64,000 bases of DNA from Acidobacteriota bacterium (GTDB lineage Bacteria; Acidobacteriota; Blastocatellia; RBC074), in the NCBI GenBank assembly GCA_018268995.1, contig JAFDVL010000029.1, positions 1-64,000 of the forward strand. The letters run 5' to 3'. The notes under the pieces were generated by a model. That model was given only the letters and a program-made list of their open reading frames with translations, made no database searches and was not told the DNA's origin. The translations under genes were made by a program, and so were the position numbers. This document shows positions 56,128 through 64,000 of this stretch, piece by piece (position 1 is the first letter of the stretch; each line of letters opens with the position of its first letter).

Positions 56128-56812
56128 TCCCAAACGTCGCAAACGCCTCGCACGCGCTCATTCCATCTTCAATCGCTTTTCTGACTAACTTCTCGCCGCG
56201 TGCTTTTTCAATCGCTTTCATGAATACTTCGGCTTCGGCTTCTTGTGGCACGACCAGGACGCCGTCTACGTCGCCGAAGATGATGTCGCCGGGGGTGATG
56301 CGGATGCCTTCGATTTCGATGGGGAGGCGGAAGTCGAGGACTTTGCCGCGTGGGCCTTGATCCTGGGCGTAGCGACCGCTTGAGAATGTCGGAAAGCCAA
56401 GCGCTAAAATGCCGAAGGTGTCGCGGGAATAGCCGTCTACGACTGCGCCTGCTGCGCCGAGTTTCATGGCGCGGGTGCTCATCAATTCGCCCCACAAGGC
56501 GTAGCGCGGCGAACCTCCCGTGCAGATGTAGATTTCGTTGGTCTTCAAATCATCCAACGCTTCCAGCATCAGGCCGAAGGGTTTGTTCATCGCGGGGTTG
56601 TTGGAGGTGGAAGTTGCTTCGGTGAAGACATCAGCTTCCAGCACAGGCATCGCACGTCCGATGGCGACCATATCATCGCGCAGTGGCTGCAAACGCGGCG
56701 GCAGGAATTGATGCAGCAAGCCGAGTTTGTCCATCACATCGCCAACAACGGCGGTGAAAAGTTCACGTTTGGCGAGGGCAAAAAGTTCTTCGTCTGAATT
56801 CCAAAGTGGCAT
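56120..56812 (-). CDS. RraA-family protein (oxaloacetate/HMG aldolase type)
   Basis: The 230-residue protein has the RraA/MenG fold: VVGDVMDKLGLLHQFLPP, the LGAAGAVVDGYSRDTFGI segment with the Arg and Asp of the aldolase active site, and FGDVDGVLVVP. RraA in E. coli regulates RNase E, but many members are divalent-metal aldolases for 4-hydroxy-4-methyl-2-oxoglutarate or decarboxylases. The preserved DGYSRD motif suggests the catalytic kind. Its upstream region holds four short palindromes (56828-56967). It stands alone on the minus strand. Confidence 0.88.
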   Translation of the reverse strand: MPLWNSDEELFALAKRELFTAVVGDVMDKLGLLHQFLPPRLQPLRDDMVAIGRAMPVLEADVFTEATSTSNNPAMNKPFGLMLEALDDLKTNEIYICTGGSPRYALWGELMSTRAMKLGAAGAVVDGYSRDTFGILALGFPTFSSGRYAQDQGPRGKVLDFRLPIEIEGIRITPGDIIFGDVDGVLVVPQEAEAEVFMKAIEKARGEKLVRKAIEDGMSACEAFATFGIM

Positions 56813-56827
56813 AGAAATTTGGTTGTA

Positions 56828-56967
56828 GGGTAAACATCCTGTTTGCCCTTCTGAATCAATTGAACGTCACAGCGCTGCAAACAAGATGTTTGCAGTACAT
56901 TTGCGCTGCAAACAAGATGTTTGCAGTACATTTGCATTGCAAACAAGATGTTTACAGTACATTTTTC
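56828..56967. repeat. One palindrome plus three tandem 31-bp palindromic repeats
   Basis: GGGTAAACA-tcc-TGTTTGCCC (56828-56848) is followed by three head-to-tail 31-bp units (56875-56905, 56906-56936, 56937-56967). Each unit holds arms CTGCAAACA and TGTTTGCAG around AGA, then GTACATTTGCG-like sequence; the third unit has a few changes (TTGCAAACA, TGTTTACAG). They fill the start of the 401-bp gap between rraA and the helicase gene. They look like REP-type elements. They are not CRISPR: the copies are contiguous, with no spacers. Confidence 0.88.
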
Positions 56968-57015
56968 GCACAAGGTGAAATTGAGGTGCAGAGCTTATCT
57001 CAAACAGGCGACTGA

Positions 57016-57116
57016 AAGAAATAGAATGCAGATCACGTGGATAAAACGGATTTACGCTGAATTTTTTTGGCACTGCTCCGCGTGAATCCGCTATTTCCGC
57101 GTCATCCGCGTTCTAT
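57016..57116. repeat. Second copy of the CCGCGT/GGATTTACG word repeat
   Basis: The words CACGTGGATAAAACGG, GGATTTACGCTGAA, CGCGTGAATCCGC and CCGCGTCATCCGCGTTC recur in this stretch before the helicase gene and echo the phrases in the nagB-nagA gap (5200-5270). The two halves of the block are partly complementary. No gene is read through it; the open frame from 57067 into the helicase is not protein-like in this part. Confidence 0.45.
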
Positions 57117-57213
57117 TTTCCTCTCTTGCCAAGTTGTCAGATTGTTCTCATCCGACAACTTCGCTATCCTGCACCGAGCAAACAACAATTTTATCAACTG
57201 CAAAGAATCGAAA

Positions 57214-59280
57214 ATGGCTCGCACTTTCATCATCAAATCCGATCAACCGCGCCCGGCTTCGCTCATCAACTACGGCAAAGAGTTGAATGACGAGCAGCGC
57301 GCGGTCGTCAATGCGGGTGGCGGGCCGTTGCTGGTGATTGCGGGCGCGGGTTCGGGCAAGACGCGGACGCTGACCTATCGCGTGGCTCGATTGATTGAAC
57401 TCGGCGTTGCGCCGGGGCGAATTCTGCTGCTGACGTTCACGAATCGCGCGGCGCGCGAAATGCTGAGCCGTGTCGAGACGCTGCTGAAAACGGATACGCG
57501 CAAAACCTGGGGCGGCACATTTCATTCCATCGGCAATCGCATCCTGCGCCGTCATGCTGTTAGCCTCGGCTACGAAAGCAATTACACAATTTTGGACTCG
57601 GAAGATGCGAAAGAGTTGATCGAATCGTGCATTGAAGAGGCCGCGATTGACACGAAGGCGAAACGCTTTCCGAAAGGCGAAGTCTTGCGTGAAATGTTCA
57701 GTTTTGCGACGAACACGGATACGATGCTGGAACAGGTCATCGCCAAACAATATCCGCATTTCGAGCCGCTGACAGCGCAAATCAAGCGCGTGGATTTTCT
57801 CTATCAGGATCGCAAGCTCGCGCGCAATGCGATGGATTATGACGATTTGCTGGTGAACTGGAAAAAACTGCTCGAAACCAAGCCGGACATCGCCGCGATT
57901 TATCAGGATCAGTTTCAGCACATTCTGGTGGACGAGTATCAAGACACGAACACGCTGCAAGCCGACATCATAGATTTGCTCGCCGCCAAGCATCGCAACG
58001 TGATGATCGTTGGGGACGATGCCCAAGCAATTTTTGGCTGGCGCGGCGCAAACATCGAAAACATTCTCAGCTTCCAGAAACGCTACACGGATGCGCAGCC
58101 GTTCAAGCTGGAAAGCAATTATCGCTCGACGCCGGAAATCCTGATGCTGGCGAATGCGGCGATTCATCACAACCGCAAACAGTTCCCGAAAAACCTGCAA
58201 GCGATTCGTCCGAGCCAGAATTTCGAGCCTGCGCTCGTGCCCTGCCGCGATGCCGATCAGCAATCTGCCTTTGTCGCAGCGCGCATCCTGGAATTGCGCG
58301 ATGAAGGCGTGCCGCTCGACGAAATCGGTGTGCTGTATCGTTCGCACTTCCACGCGATGGAATTGCAATTGGAGCTCACGCGGCGCGGCATTCCGTACGA
58401 GATTCGCTCCGGCGTGCGCTTCTTTGAGCAGGCGCACATCAAAGACGTGACTTCGTACCTGCGCCTGATCGTCAACCCGCGCGACGAAATTGCGTGGAAG
58501 CGTGTGCTGAAACTGATTCCGAAAATCGGCAACGCCACGGCGGCGCGCATCTGGGAACGGCTGGCAGAGTCAAACGACGCGCTGGCCTTGGTCAAGCCCG
58601 ATGTTTTTGGGCACGATGCCATTGCGCCGACGTTGCCGAAAGGCGCGCAAACCGGCTGGCAGGAATTTGTCGAACTGATCAAAGCGTTGACCGAAGAGGG
58701 CACGCTGAACAATCCCACGAAACAAGTCGAAGTCATTTTGGAGCGAGGCTACAACGAATATTTGCAGGCAACGTTCGACAATGCCGAAGCGCGTGAAGAG
58801 GATTTGAAACAGCTTGCGTTGTTCGCTGGCCGCTACGACACAACCGAGCAATTTCTGAACGAACTCGCGCTCATTCAAACCGAAAGCGGCGCGCTGATGG
58901 GCGAAGACGTCGTGATGGGCGGCGATGAAGATGAGCGTCTTGCGCTGTCGTCTGTACATCAGGCGAAGGGCTTGGAATGGAAGGTCGTGTTTTTGATTTG
59001 GCTGAGCGATGGCCGCTTTCCGTCTGCACGATCTTTGCGTGAACCGGAAGGTGAAGAAGAAGAACGCCGCCTGTTTTATGTTGCTCTGACGCGGGCGCGC
59101 GATGAACTGTATGTGACCTATCCTATCGTCGAAAACGAACGCGGGCGGCAGACGATCATTCAACGCCCCTCGCGCTTTGTGTTGGAAGTGCCACGCAGCT
59201 TGTTTGAGATTTGGAATGTGGATGAAGAAGCCGTAACGTTTGACAGTTTTGAGGTGGACGAAACGAAGCTCATTAACTAA
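57214..59280 (+). CDS. UvrD/PcrA-type SF1A DNA helicase
   Basis: From the ATG at 57214 the product is 688 residues: Q-motif region (NDEQRAVVNAGGGPLLVIAG), Walker A GAGSGKT (residues 44-50), Walker B VDEYQDTN, VGDDAQAIFGWRGA, the SF1 motifs IV-VI (LESNYRSTPEILM, SSVHQAKGLEWKVVF, LFYVALTRARDELY). It is shorter than UvrD/PcrA (720-750), lacking the usual tail. It unwinds DNA 3'-5' in repair or replication. The frame continues to 57067 but that part matches the repeat block. A GMC oxidoreductase gene follows 18 bp after its stop codon. Confidence 0.92.
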   Translation: MARTFIIKSDQPRPASLINYGKELNDEQRAVVNAGGGPLLVIAGAGSGKTRTLTYRVARLIELGVAPGRILLLTFTNRAAREMLSRVETLLKTDTRKTWGGTFHSIGNRILRRHAVSLGYESNYTILDSEDAKELIESCIEEAAIDTKAKRFPKGEVLREMFSFATNTDTMLEQVIAKQYPHFEPLTAQIKRVDFLYQDRKLARNAMDYDDLLVNWKKLLETKPDIAAIYQDQFQHILVDEYQDTNTLQADIIDLLAAKHRNVMIVGDDAQAIFGWRGANIENILSFQKRYTDAQPFKLESNYRSTPEILMLANAAIHHNRKQFPKNLQAIRPSQNFEPALVPCRDADQQSAFVAARILELRDEGVPLDEIGVLYRSHFHAMELQLELTRRGIPYEIRSGVRFFEQAHIKDVTSYLRLIVNPRDEIAWKRVLKLIPKIGNATAARIWERLAESNDALALVKPDVFGHDAIAPTLPKGAQTGWQEFVELIKALTEEGTLNNPTKQVEVILERGYNEYLQATFDNAEAREEDLKQLALFAGRYDTTEQFLNELALIQTESGALMGEDVVMGGDEDERLALSSVHQAKGLEWKVVFLIWLSDGRFPSARSLREPEGEEEERRLFYVALTRARDELYVTYPIVENERGRQTIIQRPSRFVLEVPRSLFEIWNVDEEAVTFDSFEVDETKLIN

Positions 59281-59298
59281 GTTGCGACGAGGTCAGCT

Positions 59299-60957
59299 AT
59301 GCCGCAAACAAAATATGATGTCGTGGTCGTTGGTTCCGGCGCAGGCGGTGCGACTGCCGCTTACGTGCTCGTAAACAAAGGGCTGAACGTGATCCTGCTC
59401 GAAGCCGGGCGGATGCTTGATCCGACGAAGGATTTTCGCACGCATACTTGGCCGTACGAACTCAAATATCACGGCAAAGGCAAACCTGGTGCGTACGACG
59501 GACTGTGGAAGATCAACGAATATACCGATCACCTCTACACGAATCCGCGCACGGACAAATATGCTTCGAGTCCCGAATTTCATTGGACGCGATTGCGGGC
59601 CGTGGGCGGGCGGACGAACACCTGGGGGCGGTCGTGTTTTCGGCATGGGCCAATGGATTTCAAGACGAAATCTATGCAGGGCTTTGGCGAGGACTGGCCG
59701 CTTTCGTACGAAGACTTAGCGCCGTATTACGACAAGGCAGAAACGTTAGTTGGCATTTCGGGCGCACCAGAAAATTATTTCAATATGCCCGATGGCAAAT
59801 ATGCCGCGCCTGCACACAAGCCGCGTTGCACGGAACTGTATTTGAAAAATCAGGCGGCGAAGATTGGCGTGCCGATCGTGCTGGAACGAACAGCGGTGTT
59901 GAATGCGGCGTACGATGGGCGCGCGAAATGTCATTACTGCGGGGCGTGTGGCAATGGCTGTGACACACGGTCACGGTTTTCGAGTTTGGACGTCATCATC
60001 CCGAAGCTGCAAACCAAAAAGAATTTCACCTTGCGCACGCACGCCGTCGCGCATCAGGTGCTGGTGGACAAGAACGGGCGCGCGCGCGGCGTTTCGTTCT
60101 TTGATGCGAACACAAAACAGCATTATGAAATCGCCGCAAAAGCCGTGGTGCTGGCGGCAAGCACCGTGGAATCCGGGCGCATCATGCTCAATTCCAAATC
60201 ACGCTTTCATCCGAATGGCATCGGCAATTCCAGCGGTTTGATTGGGCATTACCTGATGGATAACGTTAAATCAGGTGGGGTGGTTGGCGTGGTGCCGGAA
60301 CTGAAAAATCGCAAGGTCGAAAATGACGACGGCGCAGGCGGAACACACATCACGATTCCGCGCTTCAATTACAACCGCAAGAATGATTTTTATGGCGGCT
60401 ATTTTATTCTGACTGGCTCCGGCTTCGGGCGCGGCGTCAGTCGAACGGCTGGATTGACGGGCTGGGGCGCGGCAATGAAGAAGCAAATTCGCGCCGAATA
60501 TGGCAGCACGATCAGCCTGCGCGGCTACGGCGAGCGGTGGGCGTCGTATGATAATTACTTCGAGATTGATCCGAACAACGTGGACGCTTACGGCATTCCG
60601 CAAGTCCGCTTTCACGCGGGCGACAACGACAATGACAAGAAAATGATGGCGGATATGTACGGCTGGATGGAGCAGATTTTGCAGGCGTGCAACGCGGAGA
60701 TTCTGCCCTTTCGCAAATACATTGAGCCCATGGGCGATGCAACGCATGAATGCGGTTCGGCGCGGATGGGGAACGATCCAAAGACATCGGTGCTGAATGC
60801 GTTCAATCAATCGCACGACGTGAAAAATCTATTTGTGACCGATGGCAGTTGCTTTGTTTCGTTGCCCGGCACGCACGGCATTACGACGTGGATGATGGCT
60901 TTGTCGTGGCGCGCGTCAGAGTATTTGGCGGAGCAGATGAAACGAGGAGAAATTTGA
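59299..60957 (+). CDS. GMC-family FAD oxidoreductase with a Cys motif
   Basis: The 552-residue enzyme has the FAD-binding VVVGSGAGGATAAYVL at the N-terminus, VGGRTNTWGRSCFR, and C-terminal GMC segments (THECGSARMG with the catalytic His, TDGSCFVSLPGTHGITTWM). In the middle is CHYCGACGNGC, a cysteine cluster that could hold an Fe-S centre or zinc. This resembles glucoside/gluconate dehydrogenase-type members rather than choline oxidase types. No signal peptide is visible. The next gene starts inside its stop codon, so the two are co-translated. Substrate probably a sugar or polyol. Confidence 0.9.
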   Translation: MPQTKYDVVVVGSGAGGATAAYVLVNKGLNVILLEAGRMLDPTKDFRTHTWPYELKYHGKGKPGAYDGLWKINEYTDHLYTNPRTDKYASSPEFHWTRLRAVGGRTNTWGRSCFRHGPMDFKTKSMQGFGEDWPLSYEDLAPYYDKAETLVGISGAPENYFNMPDGKYAAPAHKPRCTELYLKNQAAKIGVPIVLERTAVLNAAYDGRAKCHYCGACGNGCDTRSRFSSLDVIIPKLQTKKNFTLRTHAVAHQVLVDKNGRARGVSFFDANTKQHYEIAAKAVVLAASTVESGRIMLNSKSRFHPNGIGNSSGLIGHYLMDNVKSGGVVGVVPELKNRKVENDDGAGGTHITIPRFNYNRKNDFYGGYFILTGSGFGRGVSRTAGLTGWGAAMKKQIRAEYGSTISLRGYGERWASYDNYFEIDPNNVDAYGIPQVRFHAGDNDNDKKMMADMYGWMEQILQACNAEILPFRKYIEPMGDATHECGSARMGNDPKTSVLNAFNQSHDVKNLFVTDGSCFVSLPGTHGITTWMMALSWRASEYLAEQMKRGEI

Positions 60958-61988
60958 TGCGGCGCGTTTATTTTCAGCTGTGTGCGTTGTTGTTTTTGTC
61001 ATTGCCTGCGCTTGCGCAAACAAAGGCTGTCGAAGCAGAAACGGCGCGGTTGCTATTCCAGGTTGCACCGCTCACGACAAACGGCGATGTTGCTGCTCAA
61101 GTGCGGCAGCAGATGAAAAGCTTCAAAGCCCCGCTTGTGCATCTGCGTGCCTTCGTCGTTGGCATAGATCGCATTGCTGCCGCGCGAACCGCGATTGAAA
61201 CCGAACTCAAACAACGCAAAGCTGAACCCGCACTGACTATCGTTGCCGTTGGTGCGTTGCCGCGTGGTGTGCTGATCGCGCTGGAAGCCGTGACGCTGGC
61301 GAACAAATCCGTCAATCCCTATGGACTCGCCTTTGTTTCCGGCCTGGCCGGCAGTGCCGATCAACCTGTGGCGCAAATGTTGCCACTCGCGGAAAAAGCA
61401 ATGCGCGATTTGAATGCAGCGCATCAGGCCGCAGGCATTGTGGCGGGCGACGTGCAACGTGTCACTTGTTTGGCGACTTCATTGCAGGACGTGGAGGCTG
61501 TTGAGAAATTGGTAAAAGCCACGTTCCCGCAATCTGCGACCAGCATTGTGCAATTGCAACGTGCGCCTGTGCGGGGCGTGATTGAATGTGAAACGGTGGC
61601 GCGGCTGCGTTCGGCGGTGAATGAACCGCTGAAATTTGTCTTTGCCGAATCGTTGCCGAAATCGCCGAACTTCTCACACGTTGCGTTAGTTGGGGCAAAG
61701 CAGGTAGTCTTCTCCGGCGCATACAGCGCAGGCGGGCAGGATGCTGAAGCGCGCCGGGCGTATGAAGAATTGACGCAGTCGCTCGCCAGCGCAGGTGCTT
61801 CGATCAAACAGGTGGCGATGTCGAGCCTGTTCCCCATTTCGCAAGCAGCAGCCGATTTAGTGCGCAGGACGCGCTTCAACTTTTATGATCCGGCGCGTCC
61901 GCCCGCCAGCACGATGATGATTTTTGAAGGACTCGCCGACAACGCTGCCTTTGCGGTAGACGTTGTCGCAATCAAGATAGAGAAATGA
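60957..61988 (+). CDS. Exported protein with three RidA/YjgF-like domains
   Basis: The 343-residue protein has a signal peptide (MRRVYFQLCALLFLSLPALAQ) and then three YjgF/RidA-type domains (about 25-115, 120-232, 235-343), recognisable from repeated segments such as LVHLRAFVVGID, VAGDVQRVTCLATSLQDVEAV and SGAYSAGGQDAEARRAYEELT. The Arg that defines active imine deaminases seems kept only in the second domain (QRAPVRGVIECETV); the first (GALPRGVLIALEAV) and third lack it. The ATG overlaps the GMC gene stop by one base. Exported RidA proteins are uncommon and their role is unknown. Confidence 0.83.
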   Translation: MRRVYFQLCALLFLSLPALAQTKAVEAETARLLFQVAPLTTNGDVAAQVRQQMKSFKAPLVHLRAFVVGIDRIAAARTAIETELKQRKAEPALTIVAVGALPRGVLIALEAVTLANKSVNPYGLAFVSGLAGSADQPVAQMLPLAEKAMRDLNAAHQAAGIVAGDVQRVTCLATSLQDVEAVEKLVKATFPQSATSIVQLQRAPVRGVIECETVARLRSAVNEPLKFVFAESLPKSPNFSHVALVGAKQVVFSGAYSAGGQDAEARRAYEELTQSLASAGASIKQVAMSSLFPISQAAADLVRRTRFNFYDPARPPASTMMIFEGLADNAAFAVDVVAIKIEK

Positions 61989-61995
61989 AATGTAT

Positions 61996-62061
61996 GACAG
62001 GCGGCTCGCCTGTCGGTTGGGTTGACAAACAAATGGAGCAATGACAGGCGGGCCGCCTGTC
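61996..62061. repeat. Pair of GACAGGC palindromes
   Basis: GACAGGC-ggctc-GCCTGTC (61996-62014) and GACAGGCGG-g-CCGCCTGTC (62043-62061) are perfect inverted repeats 28 bp apart in the gap before the aldolase gene. The GACAGGC/GCCTGTC arms are shared with the element at about 6264, so they look like REP-family members. They could also form stable hairpins in the operon mRNA. Confidence 0.75.
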
Positions 62062-62083
62062 GTACATTTTTTTGAGGAGTTTT

Positions 62084-63235
62084 ATGACCGCACCAAAACT
62101 TGCTTCTCCCATTTTGGCCTCTGATGAAGCCTATCGCGTCACAGGCATTGAGGCTGTGATGACGCCCGCTTTGTTGATTTACCCTGAAATCATTGATGCC
62201 AATATCAAAGCCACGTTGCAACTATTTAATGGTGATGCAAATCGCTGGCGACCGCACGTCAAAACTTCCAAGCTGGTGTTTGCGATGAAAAAGCTGGTCG
62301 AGCAAGGTGTGGTGAATTTCAAATGTGCGACGACGCTGGAATTACAAACTGCCGCAGATGCGGGCGCGACCGACATTTTGCTGGCGTATCCGGTGGTCGG
62401 AGCCAATGCGCGTCGCGTGTGTGAACTAGCTGCGGCGATGCCTGAAAAGCGAATTTCTGCCTTGGTCGAAACCGCCGAACAGGTGGCGGCGTGGCAGGGC
62501 AGCAAGGTCGGCTTATTCATTGACGTGAATGCCGGAATGAACCGCACCGGCATTGAGCAGGAACGCATTGATGAAATTGTCCGAGTGGCGCAGGCGATTG
62601 TTGCGGCGGGGCTGGAATTTCGCGGGTTGCATAGCTACGACGGCCACGCCGGAAGCCTAGACACGGCGGCAGTACATCAAAACTACGATCACTTGCTGAA
62701 GGTCGTTGACGCACTGAAACGAGTTGGTATTGAAGTGGAAGAAGTGCTGACTTCCGGCACGCCCGCGATGCCGCACGCGCTGGCGTATTCTGCTTTTACC
62801 AATGCGTCATTTGTGCATCGCATCTCGCCGGGAACGATTATTTACAACGATTGTTCCAGCTTGCGGCAACTGCCTGATGAATACGGCTATCGGCCTGCGG
62901 CAGTGGTTGTGTCGGCGGTCGTGAGTCATCCAACCGCGCATCGAATCACCTGCGATGCGGGGCACAAAACCGTGTCGGCAGATTCGGGCGTCCCAACTTG
63001 CGCGGTGCTGGGGCATCCTGAATTGGAGCCGCACAAACCAAGCGAAGAACATTTGCCGATTGATGTGCCGGAAGGAATGCCGCTGCCTGCAATTGGTGAA
63101 TATTTATACCTTGTCCCGCGTCACGTGTGCCCAACCGTGAACAATTTCGATCACGCTTTGATTATTGAAAACGGGCGTATCACAGGCATTGAAAATGTCA
63201 CGGCACGCGGACGCGAAATTCCGGTTAAATTATAA
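62084..63235 (+). CDS. D-threonine aldolase-like PLP enzyme (DSD1/D-TA family)
   Basis: The 383-residue enzyme has the alanine-racemase-like PLP barrel: WRPHVKTSKLVFAMKKLVEQ with the PLP Lys, RDYDGHAGS-like HSYDGHAGSLD, and the C-terminal metal-binding region GHPELEPHKPSEEH with PRHVCPTVN, where His and Cys bind a divalent metal, as in D-threonine aldolase and D-serine dehydratase. It cleaves or dehydrates D-hydroxy-amino acids. The ATG at 62084 has GAGGAG four bases upstream; TTG at 62072 is an unlikely alternative. An OsmC gene follows 9 bp after its stop. Confidence 0.9.
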   Translation: MTAPKLASPILASDEAYRVTGIEAVMTPALLIYPEIIDANIKATLQLFNGDANRWRPHVKTSKLVFAMKKLVEQGVVNFKCATTLELQTAADAGATDILLAYPVVGANARRVCELAAAMPEKRISALVETAEQVAAWQGSKVGLFIDVNAGMNRTGIEQERIDEIVRVAQAIVAAGLEFRGLHSYDGHAGSLDTAAVHQNYDHLLKVVDALKRVGIEVEEVLTSGTPAMPHALAYSAFTNASFVHRISPGTIIYNDCSSLRQLPDEYGYRPAAVVVSAVVSHPTAHRITCDAGHKTVSADSGVPTCAVLGHPELEPHKPSEEHLPIDVPEGMPLPAIGEYLYLVPRHVCPTVNNFDHALIIENGRITGIENVTARGREIPVKL

Positions 63236-63244
63236 GGACTCATT

Positions 63245-63706
63245 ATGGCGACAGTCACAACACAACTGAAATGGAATGGTGAATTGCAATTCACGGGAAA
63301 AACCGCGAAAGGTTTTGAGACGGTGATGGACGGCAACACGGCAGTAGCGGCAAGCCCGATGGAGCTTTTGCTGGAAGCGACAGGCGGCTGTTCGGCGATT
63401 GATGTCGTCCTGATTTTGCAGAAGATGCGCCTGAACCTGACGCATTTAGAAGTCTCGCTTGAAGGCGCACGCAATGAAACCGAGCCGAAATACTACACGA
63501 CGATGACGATGCGGTTTGACGTGTGGGGCGATGATTTAAGCGAGGATAAAGTCGTGCGTGCGATCAATCTTTCGATTGGCAAATATTGCAGCGTGTTTCA
63601 TTCGTTGCGCAAAGATATGCAATTTGGCGCAGAGTATCGTATTCACGTGCCTGGCACCGAAGCGGCGGGCGAATACCAAACCGTCGCGTTCACCGCGCCA
63701 GAGTAG
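63245..63706 (+). CDS. OsmC/Ohr-family protein
   Basis: The 153-residue protein has the OsmC fold: [22 protein letters not shown] with the first reactive cysteine, [15 protein letters not shown], and a C-terminal [20 protein letters not shown] with the second cysteine. OsmC and Ohr reduce organic hydroperoxides through these two cysteines; the CSAIDVV form is nearer OsmC/YhfA than Ohr. It overlaps the convergent dtd gene by 17 bp. Confidence 0.92.
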   Translation: MATVTTQLKWNGELQFTGKTAKGFETVMDGNTAVAASPMELLLEATGGCSAIDVVLILQKMRLNLTHLEVSLEGARNETEPKYYTTMTMRFDVWGDDLSEDKVVRAINLSIGKYCSVFHSLRKDMQFGAEYRIHVPGTEAAGEYQTVAFTAPE

Positions 63707-64000
63707 CGGTGTCGAGCCAGATCGTGACTGGCCCGGAATTGTGGATCTCCACCAGCATATCCGCGCCGAATTCGCCCGTTTCAACTTTGCAGCCGAGCGC
63801 CCGCAATTTCTCAACAAAACGGTCGCACATCGGTGCAGCGATTTCCGGGCGTGCAGCATCGGTGAAACTTGGCCTGCGCCCTTTGCGGCAATCGGCATAG
63901 AGCGTGAATTGCGACACGACCAGCATTTCAGCCTGCACGTCTAAAGCCGACAAATTGAACTTGCCTTCGGCGTCGGCAAAGATGCGCAGGTTGACGATTT
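63690..64000 (-). CDS. dtd: D-aminoacyl-tRNA deacylase (C-terminal part)
   Basis: DTD hydrolyses D-amino acids wrongly attached to tRNA. The visible part runs in from the right edge: [20 protein letters not shown], then the catalytic [21 protein letters not shown] and the cis-Pro [11 protein letters not shown] close to the C-terminus. About 100 of roughly 150 residues are seen; the N-terminus is outside the window. It is convergent with OsmC. Its presence near a D-threonine-aldolase-like enzyme suggests active handling of D-amino acids. Confidence 0.95.
   Translation of the reverse strand, partial: IVNLRIFADAEGKFNLSALDVQAEMLVVSQFTLYADCRKGRRPSFTDAARPEIAAPMCDRFVEKLRALGCKVETGEFGADMLVEIHNSGPVTIWLDTATLAR

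Noticed and set aside
56875-56967. The three 31-bp repeats as a CRISPR array
   Set aside because: The units are directly contiguous with no unique spacers, and no cas genes are in the window; they are palindromic tandem repeats.
57148-58437. A 429-codon open frame on the minus strand inside the helicase gene
   Set aside because: It is fully antisense to a well-conserved UvrD-like helicase; its translation is rich in His, Arg and Gln without any domain, as expected for a shadow frame in GC-rich coding DNA.

Overview
The window is a single chromosomal stretch from a Gram-negative, aerobic, heterotrophic bacterium. Two very large Oar-like TonB-dependent receptors with an N-terminal carboxypeptidase-regulatory-like domain, short palindromic intergenic repeats, and the gene set (secA, ftsH, hemF, TilS, GH95 fucosidase, exported RidA) suggest Acidobacteriota, probably near Blastocatellia. 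That placement is inference from protein style; no rRNA gene is present.

Layout. 1-4442: the kdp potassium-pump region on the minus strand (kdpD-kdpE, two tiny membrane peptides, kdpF, kdpA, start of kdpB), directly preceded by nagB. 5283-8418: nagA, an ACS-type MFS transporter and a FadR-type GntR regulator, consistent with amino-sugar use. 8746-16345: two paralogous TonB-dependent receptors, each followed by a hairpin terminator. 16570-20610: circularly permuted ATP-grasp, alpha-E and transglutaminase genes with two small genes between them. 20612-23754: a minus-strand radical SAM, diacylglycerol-type glycosyltransferase and SDR operon. 24036-28118: a double zinc-ribbon protein, a lipoprotein-like protein, an exported PEP/pyruvate-dikinase-like protein and tilS. 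28254-32991: ftsH and secA, convergent on a shared terminator. 33172-41570: a permease, glutaredoxin, histidine kinase, hemF, a redox/SDR/DMT/Rrf2 run and an HtrA-like protease. 41581-45372: cytochrome c, Fur, tRNA-Leu(UAG), trigger factor, clpP and a ClpX-zinc-finger-only protein. 45489-50604: CPBP and SpoIIM membrane proteins, a glycosyltransferase and GH95. 50759-56127: a Phd/ParE-type toxin-antitoxin pair, then a tightly packed HerA-NurA-DNA methyltransferase operon. 56120-64000: RraA, a UvrD-like helicase, GMC oxidoreductase, exported triple RidA-like protein, D-threonine-aldolase-like enzyme, OsmC and dtd.

The most notable system is the HerA-NurA-methyltransferase operon (51498-56127). 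It couples a DNA-translocating ATPase and an end-processing nuclease to a TSPPY methyltransferase, next to a toxin-antitoxin module, and looks like a restriction-modification-like defence island. Other items of interest are the ClpX zinc-finger protein sitting where clpX normally follows clpP, an exported protein whose domain order resembles glucan, water dikinase, a 27-residue peptide upstream of kdpF, an exported three-domain RidA protein, and several families of short palindromic and tandem repeats in intergenic DNA.
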